This document shows positions 44,121-52,588 of a stretch of 64,000 bases of DNA, piece by piece. Source of the stretch: DATAZK01 sp965199805. GTDB taxonomy: Bacteria; Actinomycetota; Actinomycetes; Frankiales; Frankiaceae. The DNA is taken from contig CBDATO010000001.1 in assembly GCA_965199805.1 (NCBI GenBank), positions 744,001 to 808,000 of the forward strand. The letters run 5' to 3'. Each line of letters starts with the position of its first letter. The first letter of the stretch is position 1. The notes beneath the pieces were generated by a model. It searched no databases. It was not told the DNA's origin and worked only from the letters and a program-made list of their open reading frames with translations. Made by a program: the position numbers and the translations under genes.

Positions 44121-44465
44121 TCAGGTCGAGACCTCGCCCTCCGGCTTCGCGACGGCGGGAGGGGTCTCGGCGTCGGCGCTGCCGCCCTCGGCGGTCACCG
44201 GCCGGCTCTTGTCGGACGTGTCCGGCTCGGTCGCCCCGGGGCGACCGGGTGCGTTGGTACGACCGGTCGCGACCTCGCGCGGCACGCCGCCCACCGCCGA
44301 ATTGGTGATCGGCGTCGGCGCCTGCGGGTTGGCGCTGCCGAGGTTGCCGGCGGGGGGTGCAGCTTGGGCATCGCTGGTGGGCGCGGCCTCGGGCTCGGTC
44401 TGGTTGGCGGCCGGTGTGTTGCGGCCGCCGCCGGCATCGGCACCCGCGTTGGGATCTTCGCTCAT
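44121..44465 (-). CDS. Small disordered Pro/Ala/Glu-rich protein, unknown
   Basis: This 114-residue ORF opens MSEDPNAGADAGGGRNTP and is made of Ala, Pro, Gly, Thr, Asp and Glu with no hydrophobic core, signal peptide or known domain. A proline-rich middle (NPQAPTPITNSAVGGVPRE) suggests an unfolded or linker-like protein. It follows the DUF2469 gene by 34 bases and has its own strong terminator, so it is likely expressed as the last gene of that transcript. I do not recognise a family. A non-coding 3' region is possible but codon use and the frame length favour a gene. Confidence 0.6.
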   Translation of the reverse strand: MSEDPNAGADAGGGRNTPAANQTEPEAAPTSDAQAAPPAGNLGSANPQAPTPITNSAVGGVPREVATGRTNAPGRPGATEPDTSDKSRPVTAEGGSADAETPPAVAKPEGEVST

Positions 44466-44499
44466 GCCTTGTGCGCTACCCGCTCGGACGACCGGAGTA

Positions 44500-44796
44500 T
44501 CACAGCTCGGCTTTGGTGATCTCCTCGACGTTGACGTCCTTGAACGTCACGACCCGCACGTTCTTCACGAAGCGCGCCGGGCGGTACATGTCCCACACCC
44601 ACGCGTCGTGCAGGGTCAGCTCGAAGAACACCTCGCCGTCGGCGCTGCCGCGCACGTCGAGCCGGTAGTCGTTGGCGAGGTAGAACCGGCGCTCGGTCTC
44701 GATGACGAAGCTGAAGAGACCCACGACGTCGCGGTACTCCCGATAGAGCTTCAGCTCCATCTCGGTCTCGTACTTCTCGAGGTCCTCTGCGCTCAC
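44500..44796 (-). CDS. DUF2469 family protein
   Basis: This 98-residue protein is a conserved actinobacterial DUF2469 member: MSAEDLEKYETEMELKLYREYRDVVGLFSFVIETERRFYLAN is nearly invariant in the family. The remainder forms beta strands (DGEVFFELTLHDAWVWDMYRPARFVKNVRVVTFKDVNVEEI). It is always encoded next to rnhB; here its start overlaps the rnhB stop by four bases. The function is not known. The Glu- and aromatic-rich sequence suggests a soluble acidic protein. Confidence 0.92.
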   Translation of the reverse strand: MSAEDLEKYETEMELKLYREYRDVVGLFSFVIETERRFYLANDYRLDVRGSADGEVFFELTLHDAWVWDMYRPARFVKNVRVVTFKDVNVEEITKAEL

Positions 44797-45707
44797 GCGA
44801 CCCCCTCCAGTGCATCGATTCCGGCCGGATCTGCGGCGGCGTCAGCCAGGTCGACGACGCGGGGACCGCTCGTCTCTTCAGGTGCCTCGGGGTCCGGCAT
44901 GCCGCCATCCTGCCCGACGCGGAGCGAGCCGGGTCGTAGCCGAGCGGTGTCCGCCGGGGGTCGCGAGTGCAACGCCGCGGCCGTACGCACGTTGACGAAC
45001 GAGTAGCGGTGCTGCTCGCAGGGTCCGTGCGCGGTCAGGGCCGCCTCGTGCTCGGGCGTGCAGTAGCCCTTGTGGCCGGCGAACGCGTACTGGGGGAACT
45101 CCTCGTGCAGCCGGCACATCATCCGGTCACGGGTCACTTTGGCGATGACCGACGCGGCCGCGATGCAGCCGACCACCCGGTCGCCCTTCCACACCGCAGC
45201 CGTGGGCGACGGCATGCCCTGGACCGGGAACCCGTCGGTCAGCGTGTACGTGACCGGCAGGTCGAGCGCGGCGACGGCGCGGCGCATCCCGGCCACGTTG
45301 ACGACGTGGATCCCCCGCCGGTCGATCTCCTCCGTGGGCACCACGCACACCGACCAGGCCGCGGCCCGGGCCACCACCTCGGCGTACGCGGCCTCGCGCT
45401 GCTCGGGGCTCAGGAGCTTGCTGTCGGCAAGGCCGGGGATCTCGCCGCGCCGCCCCTCGGGCAGCACGACGGCGGCGATGACGAGCGGGCCGGCGCACGC
45501 ACCACGGCCAGCCTCGTCGACCCCGGCCACGTGACGGAAGCCCACCCGGCGAAGCGCCCGCTCGTACGCCCACAATCCCGAATCGCTGCGGACGACGGCA
45601 GGCGGAGGGGCGAGCGGCAGCGGCTCACGGACGGGCAGCGCGGCCTTCTTGCGGCGGGCCGGCAGACGGCCGCCGCGGCGCGGTGAAGGACGGGAAACGG
45701 ACGGCAT
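44793..45707 (-). CDS. rnhB: Ribonuclease HII
   Basis: RNase HII removes ribonucleotides misincorporated in DNA and RNA–DNA hybrids. This one is 304 residues, longer than usual because of a basic Pro/Arg-rich N-terminus (about 40 residues) and an acidic C-terminus after the core. The catalytic D64-E65 are in VAGVDEAGRGACAGPLVIAAV. LADSKLLSPEQR and SVIAKVTRDRMMCRLHEEFP supply the other acidic residues. GYCTPEHEAALTAHGPCEQHR-type sequence closes the core. It is 13 bases after lepB. Confidence 0.96.
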   Translation of the reverse strand: MPSVSRPSPRRGGRLPARRKKAALPVREPLPLAPPPAVVRSDSGLWAYERALRRVGFRHVAGVDEAGRGACAGPLVIAAVVLPEGRRGEIPGLADSKLLSPEQREAAYAEVVARAAAWSVCVVPTEEIDRRGIHVVNVAGMRRAVAALDLPVTYTLTDGFPVQGMPSPTAAVWKGDRVVGCIAAASVIAKVTRDRMMCRLHEEFPQYAFAGHKGYCTPEHEAALTAHGPCEQHRYSFVNVRTAAALHSRPPADTARLRPGSLRVGQDGGMPDPEAPEETSGPRVVDLADAAADPAGIDALEGVA

Positions 45708-45720
45708 GACGGCGCCGAGA

Positions 45721-46644
45721 CTAGTCCTGCCCGGCTCCCGACGGGGCCCCGACGACCGGCAGCCGCCAGGAGCGTCGCCCGTCGCGCCGGCGCCACCAGA
45801 GCAGCGGCAGCAGGACGCCGAGCTCCGGCCCGGTGGCCGAGCTCGTGAGCTGCGAGAAGGTCTTGGGTACGCCGTAGCCGCGCCAGTCCGACAGCGGCCA
45901 CACGCGCACGAACGCCTGCCCGACGACCTTGCTCTGCGGGACGAAGCCGTTCGGCGGCGAGCCGGGTGAGCCGCGGGAGTCGTCGGAATCGCCGCGATGG
46001 TCGCCCATGACCCACAGCTGGCCCTTCGGCACGGTGACCGGACCGAAGGTGCGGCGGTCGTCCTCGTACACGTACGTCTCGTCGAGGGCCTTGCCGTTGA
46101 CGGTGACGCGGCCCTGCTGGTCGCAGCAGGCGACCGTGTCGCCGCCGATGCCGATCACGCGCTTGATGAAGTCCTTGTTGTTGGGCCCGAGGCCGAACAG
46201 GTTCTCCACGTTGCGCACCGCGCGGCTGACGATGTTGCTGGGCGGGGCCAGCGGCTGCGCCGCCGACTCGAAGCCGGTGCCCTCGATGTTGAAGACGACG
46301 ATCTCGCCCCGCTTCACGTCGCGGAAGTGGTAGATCATCTTGTTCACGAGCACGCGGTCGTTGACGTTGAGCGTCTTCTCCATCGACCCGGAGGGGATGT
46401 AGAAGGGCTGCACGACGAAGCTCTTGATCAGCAGCGCCAGGCCCAGCGCCACGATGACGAGGACCGGGACTTCTTTCCAGAGCGAGCGGCGCTTGACGGG
46501 CCGCTGCTCGTCGCTGCGGCGCCACCAGCGCTTCCTGGGCTCTGCTGCGCTGCCCGGGGGTGCTGCAGCGGTGGCCGTAGGAGCGGACGAGGTGGCGTCC
46601 GCGGCCTCGTCACCGCCGGATACCGGATCCGGGGGGCTGGTCAT
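45721..46644 (-). CDS. lepB: Signal peptidase I
   Basis: LepB removes signal peptides from exported proteins at the membrane surface. From ATG 46644 it has 307 residues. An N-terminal cytosolic segment is followed by one transmembrane helix (PVLVIVALGLALLIKSFVV). The catalytic Ser87 is in FYIPSGSMEKTL, and the Lys is in DFIKRVIGIGGDTV. WVMGDHRGDSDDSRG is the third conserved box. A second hydrophobic segment near the C-terminus (GVLLPLLWW) precedes a basic tail. It lies between rplS and rnhB as in other actinobacteria. Confidence 0.96.
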   Translation of the reverse strand: MTSPPDPVSGGDEAADATSSAPTATAAAPPGSAAEPRKRWWRRSDEQRPVKRRSLWKEVPVLVIVALGLALLIKSFVVQPFYIPSGSMEKTLNVNDRVLVNKMIYHFRDVKRGEIVVFNIEGTGFESAAQPLAPPSNIVSRAVRNVENLFGLGPNNKDFIKRVIGIGGDTVACCDQQGRVTVNGKALDETYVYEDDRRTFGPVTVPKGQLWVMGDHRGDSDDSRGSPGSPPNGFVPQSKVVGQAFVRVWPLSDWRGYGVPKTFSQLTSSATGPELGVLLPLLWWRRRDGRRSWRLPVVGAPSGAGQD

Positions 46645-46701
46645 TCCCAGATCATGCCGTTGCGGAGGTGGCAATCAGCTGAACGACAGCGACCCGGAGG
46701 G

Positions 46702-47058
46702 TCACCGTCCGACCGGCGTGCGCTTCTCCTTGATCTTCGCGGCCTTGCCGCGCAGGTCACGCAGGTAGTACAGCTTCGCGCGGCGGACGTCACCGCGGGT
46801 GACGATCTCGATCTTGCTGATGATCGGGGTGTGCACCGGGAAGGTGCGCTCGACGCCGACACCGAAGCTGACCTTGCGGACCGTAAAGGTCTCGCGCACG
46901 CCGCCACCCTGGCGACGGATCACGACGCCCTGGAAGATCTGGACCCGCTCGCGGGTGCCCTCCACCACGCGCACGTGGACCTTGAGCGTGTCTCCGGCGC
47001 GGAAGGCCGGGACATCGTCGCGCAACGACGCGGCGTCGAGATCGTCAAGGGTCTGCAT
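46702..47058 (-). CDS. rplS: 50S ribosomal protein L19
   Basis: L19 lies at the 30S–50S interface. From ATG 47058 it has 118 residues, the normal length. The typical sequences are RAGDTLKVHVRVVEGTRERVQIFQGVVIRRQGGG, ETFTVRKVSFGVGVERTFPVHTPIISKIE and RRAKLYYLRDLRGKAAKIKEKR. GAGGATTCACGCC precedes the start. The next upstream gene, trmD, is 189 bases away, so rplS may have its own promoter in that gap. Confidence 0.98.
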   Translation of the reverse strand: MQTLDDLDAASLRDDVPAFRAGDTLKVHVRVVEGTRERVQIFQGVVIRRQGGGVRETFTVRKVSFGVGVERTFPVHTPIISKIEIVTRGDVRRAKLYYLRDLRGKAAKIKEKRTPVGR

Positions 47059-47247
47059 GGCGTGAATCCTCAAAGCTCAGGCTGGAACGGATGTGCTGGA
47101 ACGGGTGTGGCGTGGGCGCCGGAAACCGAGGCGGACCCGCGTGGTGGCGGCACAGGAGTGCACACCGGAAACGCTTCGGATCACGCAGCGGGCTTGCTCG
47201 CGGCGACGCGCAGATGTCCAGGATGCCACATCACCGTTGCATCCGGG

Positions 47248-47937
47248 TCAGTCGCGCTCGCCCAGCAGGTCAGGACGACGCTCACGGGTACGCGACAGCG
47301 ACTGCTCGTGCCGCCATCGGGCCACTGCCCCGTGATCGCCCGAGCGCAGCACGTCGGGCACGGCGCGACCGTCCCAGACCGGCGGCCGGGTGTACGCCGG
47401 CGCCTCGAGCAGGCCGGCGGAGAACGAGTCGTCGGCCGCCGACTCGGCATTGCCCAGCACGCCCGGCAGCAGGCGGACGACGGCCTCGACCACGACCAGG
47501 GCGGCCACCTCGCCGCCGTTCAGCACGTAATCGCCGATGCTCAGCTCGTCGTCGGCCCAGGCGTCGGCGACTCGGGCGTCGATGCCCTCGTACCGGCCGC
47601 AGCAGAAGACCAGCCAGGGCTCGGCGGCCAGCTCCGCGGCGTAAGCCTGGGTGAAGGGGCGACCGGCCGGGGTCAGCACGATCACACGCGGCCGGAGCCC
47701 GTCGGCGTCACCGGCGGCGATCTCGGTGAGTGCACGGCCCCACGGATCGGGCCGCATCACCATGCCGGGGCCGCCGCCGTACGGGCTGTCGTCGACCGTG
47801 CGGTGGACGTCGTCGGTCCACTCCCGCAGGTCGTGCACCCGGACGTCGAGCGTGCCGCGGGCGCGGGCCTTGCCCGGCAGCGAGAGGTCGAGCGGCGCGA
47901 AATACTCCGGGAAGATCGTCACGAAGTCCAGCCGCAC
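47248..47937 (-). CDS. trmD: tRNA (guanine-N1)-methyltransferase
   Basis: TrmD methylates G37 next to the anticodon, preventing +1 frameshifts. It has 229 residues. The N-terminal SPOUT fold begins RLDFVTIFPEYFAPLDLSL. The trefoil-knot SAM site is FCCGRYEGIDARV and ELSIGDYVLNGGEVAALVVVEAV. The catalytic Asp is in DVHRTVDDSPYGGGPGMVM. Start GTG 47937 has a perfect AAGGAGGT ribosome site. It follows rimM by 20 bases. Confidence 0.97.
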   Translation of the reverse strand: MRLDFVTIFPEYFAPLDLSLPGKARARGTLDVRVHDLREWTDDVHRTVDDSPYGGGPGMVMRPDPWGRALTEIAAGDADGLRPRVIVLTPAGRPFTQAYAAELAAEPWLVFCCGRYEGIDARVADAWADDELSIGDYVLNGGEVAALVVVEAVVRLLPGVLGNAESAADDSFSAGLLEAPAYTRPPVWDGRAVPDVLRSGDHGAVARWRHEQSLSRTRERRPDLLGERD

Positions 47938-47957
47938 CCGTCGACCTCCTTCTGGAT

Positions 47958-48476
47958 CTACAGCTCGAGCAGGCCGGGCGGCGGGTCGATGACGACCTCA
48001 CCCTGCTCGGGATCGACGACCGGCACCATCGCGCTGACGAACGGCACGAGCAGGTCGTTGGCGCCGGCGCGGGAGATGACCAGCAGCTCGCCGCCCGGGT
48101 TGTGCCGGACGTCGATGACCTCACCGAGTGGCGTGCCGTCGACGGTGCGGGCGGCCAGGCCGATCAGGTCGCTGTCCCACCAGACGTCGTCGTCGGCCGC
48201 CTCGTCGTCCGCGGTCACCGACCCGACCTCGGACGGGTCGATGAGCAACAGCGTGCTCTTCAGCGCCTCGGCGACGTCACGGGTGGCCACCTCAGCGAAG
48301 GTGACGAGCAGCCGCCCGGAATGCGGGCGACTGGCCGCCACCGTCAGGGTGGGCACCTCGGGATGGTCGGTGAACAGGACCTTCCCGACAGCGAAGCGCC
48401 GCTCCGGGACGTCGGAACGCACCTCGACCGTGACCTCGCCGTGGATGCCGTGGGCGCGGGACACGTGCCCGACCAC
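47958..48476 (-). CDS. rimM: Ribosome maturation factor RimM
   Basis: RimM binds S19 and helps mature the 30S head. It has 172 residues. The N-terminal beta barrel is VVGHVSRAHGIHGEVTVEVRSDVPERRFAVG and the C-terminal PRC-barrel includes DLIGLAARTVDGTPLGEVIDVRHNPGGELLVIS. The start is GTG 48476; no strong ribosome site precedes it, so coupling to khpA is likely. It lies between khpA and trmD, the conserved rpsP–khpA–rimM–trmD order. Confidence 0.96.
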   Translation of the reverse strand: MVGHVSRAHGIHGEVTVEVRSDVPERRFAVGKVLFTDHPEVPTLTVAASRPHSGRLLVTFAEVATRDVAEALKSTLLLIDPSEVGSVTADDEAADDDVWWDSDLIGLAARTVDGTPLGEVIDVRHNPGGELLVISRAGANDLLVPFVSAMVPVVDPEQGEVVIDPPPGLLEL

Positions 48477-48514
48477 GACCAGATCGGCCGGGCCACGGCC
48501 GACGGAAGGCGTGT

Positions 48515-48751
48515 TCAGCGCCGGTCGGTGTCGACCACGTCGACACGCACACCACGGCCACCGACGCTGCTCACGACGGTGCGCAGCGCGTTGGCGGTAC
48601 GGCCGCCGCGGCCGATCACCTTGCCGAGGTCGTCGGGGTGGACCCGGACCTCGATGGTGCGACCACGGCGACCGTTGCGCTCAGCGACGGACACCTCATC
48701 CGGGTGTTCGACGATGCCCCGGACGAGGTGCTCCACCGCTGCTTCGAGCAT
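48515..48751 (-). CDS. khpA: KH-domain RNA-binding protein KhpA
   Basis: KhpA (YlqC) is a small RNA-binding protein that pairs with KhpB and affects mRNA stability and division in other bacteria. Here it has 78 residues, the usual length. The single KH domain has the GxxG loop VIGRGGRTANALRTVVSSV, flanked by EVRVHPDDLGK and VRVDVVD. Its start lies two bases after the rpsP stop. Confidence 0.95.
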   Translation of the reverse strand: MLEAAVEHLVRGIVEHPDEVSVAERNGRRGRTIEVRVHPDDLGKVIGRGGRTANALRTVVSSVGGRGVRVDVVDTDRR

Positions 48752-48753
48752 GA

Positions 48754-49242
48754 CTACTCCGCCGCGTCAGCGGGTGCTGCGGCAGGAGCCTCGGGAGCGG
48801 CCGCCGCGGCAGGCGGAGCAACCTCGGCCTTGTCAGCCGGCTTGTCGGCAGGCTTGTCGGCGGCCTTCTTGGCCGCCTTCGGGGCCGGAGCCTCGGAGAG
48901 GCCGGCAGCCGAACGGGCGGCGGCGGCGAAGGTCTCCGCCTTGTCGACCTTCGGTGCCTTGACCAGCATGGGCGGCGGTGCCGGCTCGCCCTTGAACTTC
49001 TGCCAGTCTCCGGTCACCCGGAAGATGGCGGCGACCGGGTCGGTCGGCTGGGCGCCGACACTCAGCCAGTACTGCGCCCGCTCGGACTGGACCTCGATGA
49101 AGCTCGGGTCCTCCTTGGGGTGGTACTTGCCGATGGTCTCGATGACTCGCCCGTCACGCTTGGTACGGGCGTCGGCAACCACGATGCGGTAGTACGGCGC
49201 ACGCATCTTGCCCAGGCGCATCAGCTTGATCTTGGTGGCCAC
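48754..49242 (-). CDS. rpsP: 30S ribosomal protein S16
   Basis: S16 binds the 5' domain of 16S rRNA early in assembly. The protein is 162 residues from GTG 49242. The conserved core is VATKIKLMRLGKMRAPYYRIVVADARTKRDGRVIETIGKYHP, followed by SERAQYWLSVGAQPTDPVAAIFRVTGDW. About 70 residues after the core form a Lys/Ala/Pro-rich tail (KAAKKAADKPADKPADKAE...). Such tails are common in actinobacteria. It is first in the rpsP–khpA–rimM–trmD cluster. Confidence 0.97.
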   Translation of the reverse strand: MATKIKLMRLGKMRAPYYRIVVADARTKRDGRVIETIGKYHPKEDPSFIEVQSERAQYWLSVGAQPTDPVAAIFRVTGDWQKFKGEPAPPPMLVKAPKVDKAETFAAAARSAAGLSEAPAPKAAKKAADKPADKPADKAEVAPPAAAAAPEAPAAAPADAAE

Positions 49243-49430
49243 GGTTAGTCGTTTAGCTCCAGTCTTGGGGTGGTGGCCTGCGCCGACGCGTGGGGGACGC
49301 CGGAAACGAGGCAACCAAGGGGTAAGCGTCCACGGGAAGCGGGAAGAGGGCCGCAGCCAGCGGAGCACCCGTCAGGCACTCGGCAACAAGTGTGCCACAG
49401 CCCGACCCGGGCCATCCGCTGCGGGCAGCG

Positions 49431-51014
49431 TCACCCGCGCCGGCGGGGAGCGGGTCCGGCAGGTGGCTTCGGCAGCCCGAAGCCGCCGGGGCCCCCGGGA
49501 AGGTTCAGCTTCGACAGGTCGGGGAGCTTGGCGCCCTCGGGAAGCCCGAACGGGTTCTGCCCGGCAGCCGCCCCCGCCGGGCCGCCCTGCGCCTTCTCCA
49601 GCTCCCTGACCTGCTCGCCGCGGGCCACGGCAGCGCGGGCAGCGGGGTTGCCCTTGCGGGACGCACCCTTGCCCTTGCGCGACTTCTGCACGGCCTTGCG
49701 GGCACCCATGCCCGCCATGCCGGCCATCTGCTTCATCATCTTGCGCGCTTCCTCGAAGCGGTCGAGCAGCTGGTTGACCTCGGTGACCGTGACCCCGGAG
49801 CCGCGGGCGATACGGGCCTTGCGGGAGGCGTTGAGGATCTTCGGCTGGGTGCGCTCGGTCGGCGTCATCGACCGGATGATGCCCATGACGCGGTCCATGT
49901 CGCGGTCGTCGACCTGGGCCAGCTGCTCCTTCATTTGGCCCATGCCGGGCAGCATGCCGAGCAGGTTGGCGATCGGGCCCATCTTGCGCATCTGCAGCAT
50001 CTGCCCGAGGAAGTCCTCGAGCGTGAAGTCGTCGCCGGCGAGCTTGGCCGCCATGTCCTCGGCCTCGCCGGCGTCGAACGCCTGCTCGGCCTGCTCGATG
50101 AGGGTGAGCACGTCACCCATCCCGAGGATGCGCGAGGCCATGCGCTCGGGGTGGAAGACGTCGAAGTCGGCGAGCTTCTCCCCCGTCGACGCGAACATGA
50201 TGGGCCGGCCGCAGACCTGGGCCACCGAGAGCGCGGCGCCGCCCCGGGCGTCGCCGTCGAGCTTGGTGAGCACCACGCCCGTGAAGTCGACGCCCTCCTG
50301 GAAGGCGACGGCGGTGGTGACGGCGTCCTGGCCGATCATGGCGTCGACGACGAACAGGACCTCGTCCGGGGACACGGCGCTGCGGATGTCGGCGGCCTGC
50401 TGCATGAGCTCGCTGTCGATGCCGAGCCGGCCGGCGGTGTCGACGACGACGACGTCGTGCAGCCGCTGGCGGGCCACCTCGATGGCATCGCGGGCGACCG
50501 CGACCGGGTCGCCGACGCCGTTGCCGGGCTGGGGCGCGTACACGTCGACCCCGGCCTGCTGACCGACCACCTGCAGCTGCGTGACCGCGTTGGGCCGCTG
50601 CAGGTCACAGGCCACGAGCAGCGGCGCGTGGCCCTGGCTCTTCAGGTAGCGCCCGAGCTTGCCGGCCAGCGTCGTCTTGCCGGAGCCCTGGAGGCCGGCG
50701 AGCATGATCACGGTCGGCGGGGACTTGGCGTAGCGGACGGTGCGGGTCTCGCCGCCGAGGATGCCGATGAGCTCCTCGTGCACGATCTTGATGACCTGCT
50801 GCGCCGGGTTGAGGGCCTGGCTGGCGACCGTCTCGGCGGCGCGCTCCTTGACGGCGGCGACGAAGCGGCGGACCACGGGCAGTGCGACGTCGGCCTCGAG
50901 CAACGCGATGCGGATCTCGCGCGCCGTGGCGTCGATGTCCTTCTCGGACAGCCGGCCCTTGCCGCGCAGCGAGGTGAAGACCTTGTCGAGCCGGCTGGAC
51001 AGGGTGTCGAACAC
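49431..51014 (-). CDS. ffh: Signal recognition particle protein Ffh
   Basis: Ffh is the SRP GTPase that binds signal sequences and 4.5S RNA. From GTG 51014, with AAGGG upstream, it has 527 residues. The N domain is FDTLSSRLDKVFTSLRGKGRL. The G domain has GLQGSGKTTLAGKL (107–120), VACDLQRPNAVTQL, VVVDTAGRL and TKLDGDARGGAAL. The M domain begins near DDFTLEDFLGQMLQMRKMGP with GSGVTVTEVNQLLDRFEEARKMMKQM. The Gly/Pro-rich tail ends PPAGPAPRRRG. It is divergent from the amidohydrolase gene, with 260 bases between. Confidence 0.98.
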   Translation of the reverse strand: MFDTLSSRLDKVFTSLRGKGRLSEKDIDATAREIRIALLEADVALPVVRRFVAAVKERAAETVASQALNPAQQVIKIVHEELIGILGGETRTVRYAKSPPTVIMLAGLQGSGKTTLAGKLGRYLKSQGHAPLLVACDLQRPNAVTQLQVVGQQAGVDVYAPQPGNGVGDPVAVARDAIEVARQRLHDVVVVDTAGRLGIDSELMQQAADIRSAVSPDEVLFVVDAMIGQDAVTTAVAFQEGVDFTGVVLTKLDGDARGGAALSVAQVCGRPIMFASTGEKLADFDVFHPERMASRILGMGDVLTLIEQAEQAFDAGEAEDMAAKLAGDDFTLEDFLGQMLQMRKMGPIANLLGMLPGMGQMKEQLAQVDDRDMDRVMGIIRSMTPTERTQPKILNASRKARIARGSGVTVTEVNQLLDRFEEARKMMKQMAGMAGMGARKAVQKSRKGKGASRKGNPAARAAVARGEQVRELEKAQGGPAGAAAGQNPFGLPEGAKLPDLSKLNLPGGPGGFGLPKPPAGPAPRRRG

Positions 51015-51274
51015 GCAAAAGCCCTTCGGGCGGGTCGGGAATCTGCCTGTCAGGTTACGGCGCGAGGTGCGGCGAACGGCGAATACGGGCCCGCCCAGCC
51101 GATTGCGTCCCGCATTCCGGGTCCGCCCGTTGTCACCGGGTCGGGTGATGCGGGGTACATCCACGGGTACGACATGTGAAAATGTGCCCCAGCACCGAAG
51201 CATCCCGACCACACGCCGGATCGGGTCCGTCCTCACTGCCGGAGCCCCCGGCTGTTCCCGAAGCGGAGCTGACC
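51015..51274. promoter_or_regulatory. Divergent promoter region of ffh and the amidohydrolase gene
   Basis: This 260-base region separates two divergently transcribed genes. It includes an ACAT-N6-ATGT inverted element (ACATGTGAAAATGT) near 51173–51186. A TTGTCA near 51130 could be part of a plus-strand promoter, but no clear partner is found. No coding potential is supported. Confidence 0.35.
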
Positions 51275-52501
51275 ATGACCGCCACCATCGAGCCGGGCAC
51301 CCTGTCCGGTGTCGTCCCGCAGCACGGCCTCGACTTCGCCGCCTTCGACGGCGACAACCACTATTACGAGGCGCTCGACGCGTTCACGCGCCACCTCGAC
51401 CCCCGCCTCGGTGACCGGGTCATCCAGTGGGCCGAGATCAACGGCCGCAAGTACCACGTCCTGGGCGGCAAGGTCAGCCACGCGGTGGTCAACCCGACGT
51501 TCGACCCGGTGTCGCCGGCCGGCGCCCTCTCCGAGTACTTCCGCGGCAACGCCAACGGGCGCAGCCCGCTCGAGCTGCTGCGCGAGCGTGCCCCGATCAG
51601 CCCGGCCTACCGCAACAACGACGCCCGGCTCGAGGCGATGGACTCGCAGGGCCTGCAGAAGATCTGGATGTTCCCGACGCTCGGGATGATCTACGAGGAG
51701 CTGCTCAAGCACGACCCGGGTGCGGTCGCGCTGCTGTTCGAGTCGTTCAACAAGTGGGTCTACGAGGACTGGGGCTTCGCGCACAAGGACCGGCTCTTCG
51801 CGGCCCCGTACATCTCGCTGGCCGTGCTCGACAGCGCGATCAAGGAGTTCGACAAGGCGGTCGAGCTCGGTGCCCGCACCGTCGTCATGCGTCCGGCCGC
51901 TGTCTGGAACGAGAACGGCACGTTCGGCATGTCCGACCCGGTTTTCGACCCCTTCTGGGCCCGCGTGAACGAGGCCGGCATCCCGGTCGTCATCCACGCC
52001 GGTGACAGCGGCTACAGCTCGAACGGATACGCCCAGGAGGGCTTCTCCGCCAAGTTCTCCGGCGGCTTCCGGCCCCAGGTCACCGCGTTCAACATGGAGC
52101 GGGCGATCATGGACGTGCTGGCCACGCTCGTCTTCGACAAGCTCTTCGACCGCTTCCCCAACGTGCGGATCGTGTCGGTCGAGAACGGCTCGACCTTCCT
52201 GCCGGACCTGTTCAAGAAGCTGCGTTCGACCGCCAAGAAGACCCCGGGCTACTTCACCGAGGACCCGGTCGAGACCTTCAAGCGCAACATCTGGATCAAC
52301 CCGTTCTGGGAGGACGACGTCAACGAGACGGTCGCCATCATGGGCGCCGACCGGGTCGTCTTCGGCTCGGACTGGCCGCACATCGAGGGCATGCCGCAGC
52401 CGCTGGACTACGTCGAGGAGCTGACGCAGTTCAACGCCGTCGACCAGAAGCGGATCCTGCTGCAGAACGCGGAAGAGCTGAACACCCCGCGTCCCGCGTA
52501 G
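51275..52501 (+). CDS. Amidohydrolase family protein (ACMSD-like TIM barrel)
   Basis: This is a metal-dependent hydrolase of about 408 residues in the amidohydrolase-2 superfamily. The N-terminal DGDNHYYEALDAF replaces the usual HxH strand with the D-x-N-H form found in a large actinobacterial subgroup. Further ligands are His in VVIHAGDSGYSS and the Asp/His in VVFGSDWPHIEGMPQPLDYV; SVENGSTFLPDLFKKL lies between. Members of this group act in catabolism of aromatic or similar carboxylates by hydrolysis or decarboxylation; the substrate here is unknown. ATG 51275 has GCGGAG upstream. It has its own terminator and lies between ffh and ftsY on the opposite strand. Confidence 0.88.
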   Translation: MTATIEPGTLSGVVPQHGLDFAAFDGDNHYYEALDAFTRHLDPRLGDRVIQWAEINGRKYHVLGGKVSHAVVNPTFDPVSPAGALSEYFRGNANGRSPLELLRERAPISPAYRNNDARLEAMDSQGLQKIWMFPTLGMIYEELLKHDPGAVALLFESFNKWVYEDWGFAHKDRLFAAPYISLAVLDSAIKEFDKAVELGARTVVMRPAAVWNENGTFGMSDPVFDPFWARVNEAGIPVVIHAGDSGYSSNGYAQEGFSAKFSGGFRPQVTAFNMERAIMDVLATLVFDKLFDRFPNVRIVSVENGSTFLPDLFKKLRSTAKKTPGYFTEDPVETFKRNIWINPFWEDDVNETVAIMGADRVVFGSDWPHIEGMPQPLDYVEELTQFNAVDQKRILLQNAEELNTPRPA

Positions 52502-52518
52502 TTCTTCACGGCAACGCA

Positions 52519-52570
52519 TTCGGCGCCACCACCTCCGGGGAGTTTCCTCACCGGAGGGGGTGGCGCCGAA
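52519..52570. terminator. Strong bidirectional hairpin between amidohydrolase and ftsY
   Basis: TTCGGCGCCACC(A)CCTCCGG pairs with CCGGAGG(G)GGTGGCGCCGAA in a stem of about 19 bases with a 12-base loop. It sits between two convergent genes, 18 bases after the amidohydrolase stop and 19 bases after the ftsY stop, so it can serve both. No T-tract. Confidence 0.8.
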
Positions 52571-52588
52571 GTGGTTTCCGGAGCGGGC

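Noticed and set aside
51015..51274. Long in-frame extension of ffh into the divergent region
   Set aside because: The extension to 51236 has no conserved sequence, whereas GTG 51014 is followed by the FDTLSSRL start of Ffh and has a ribosome site.
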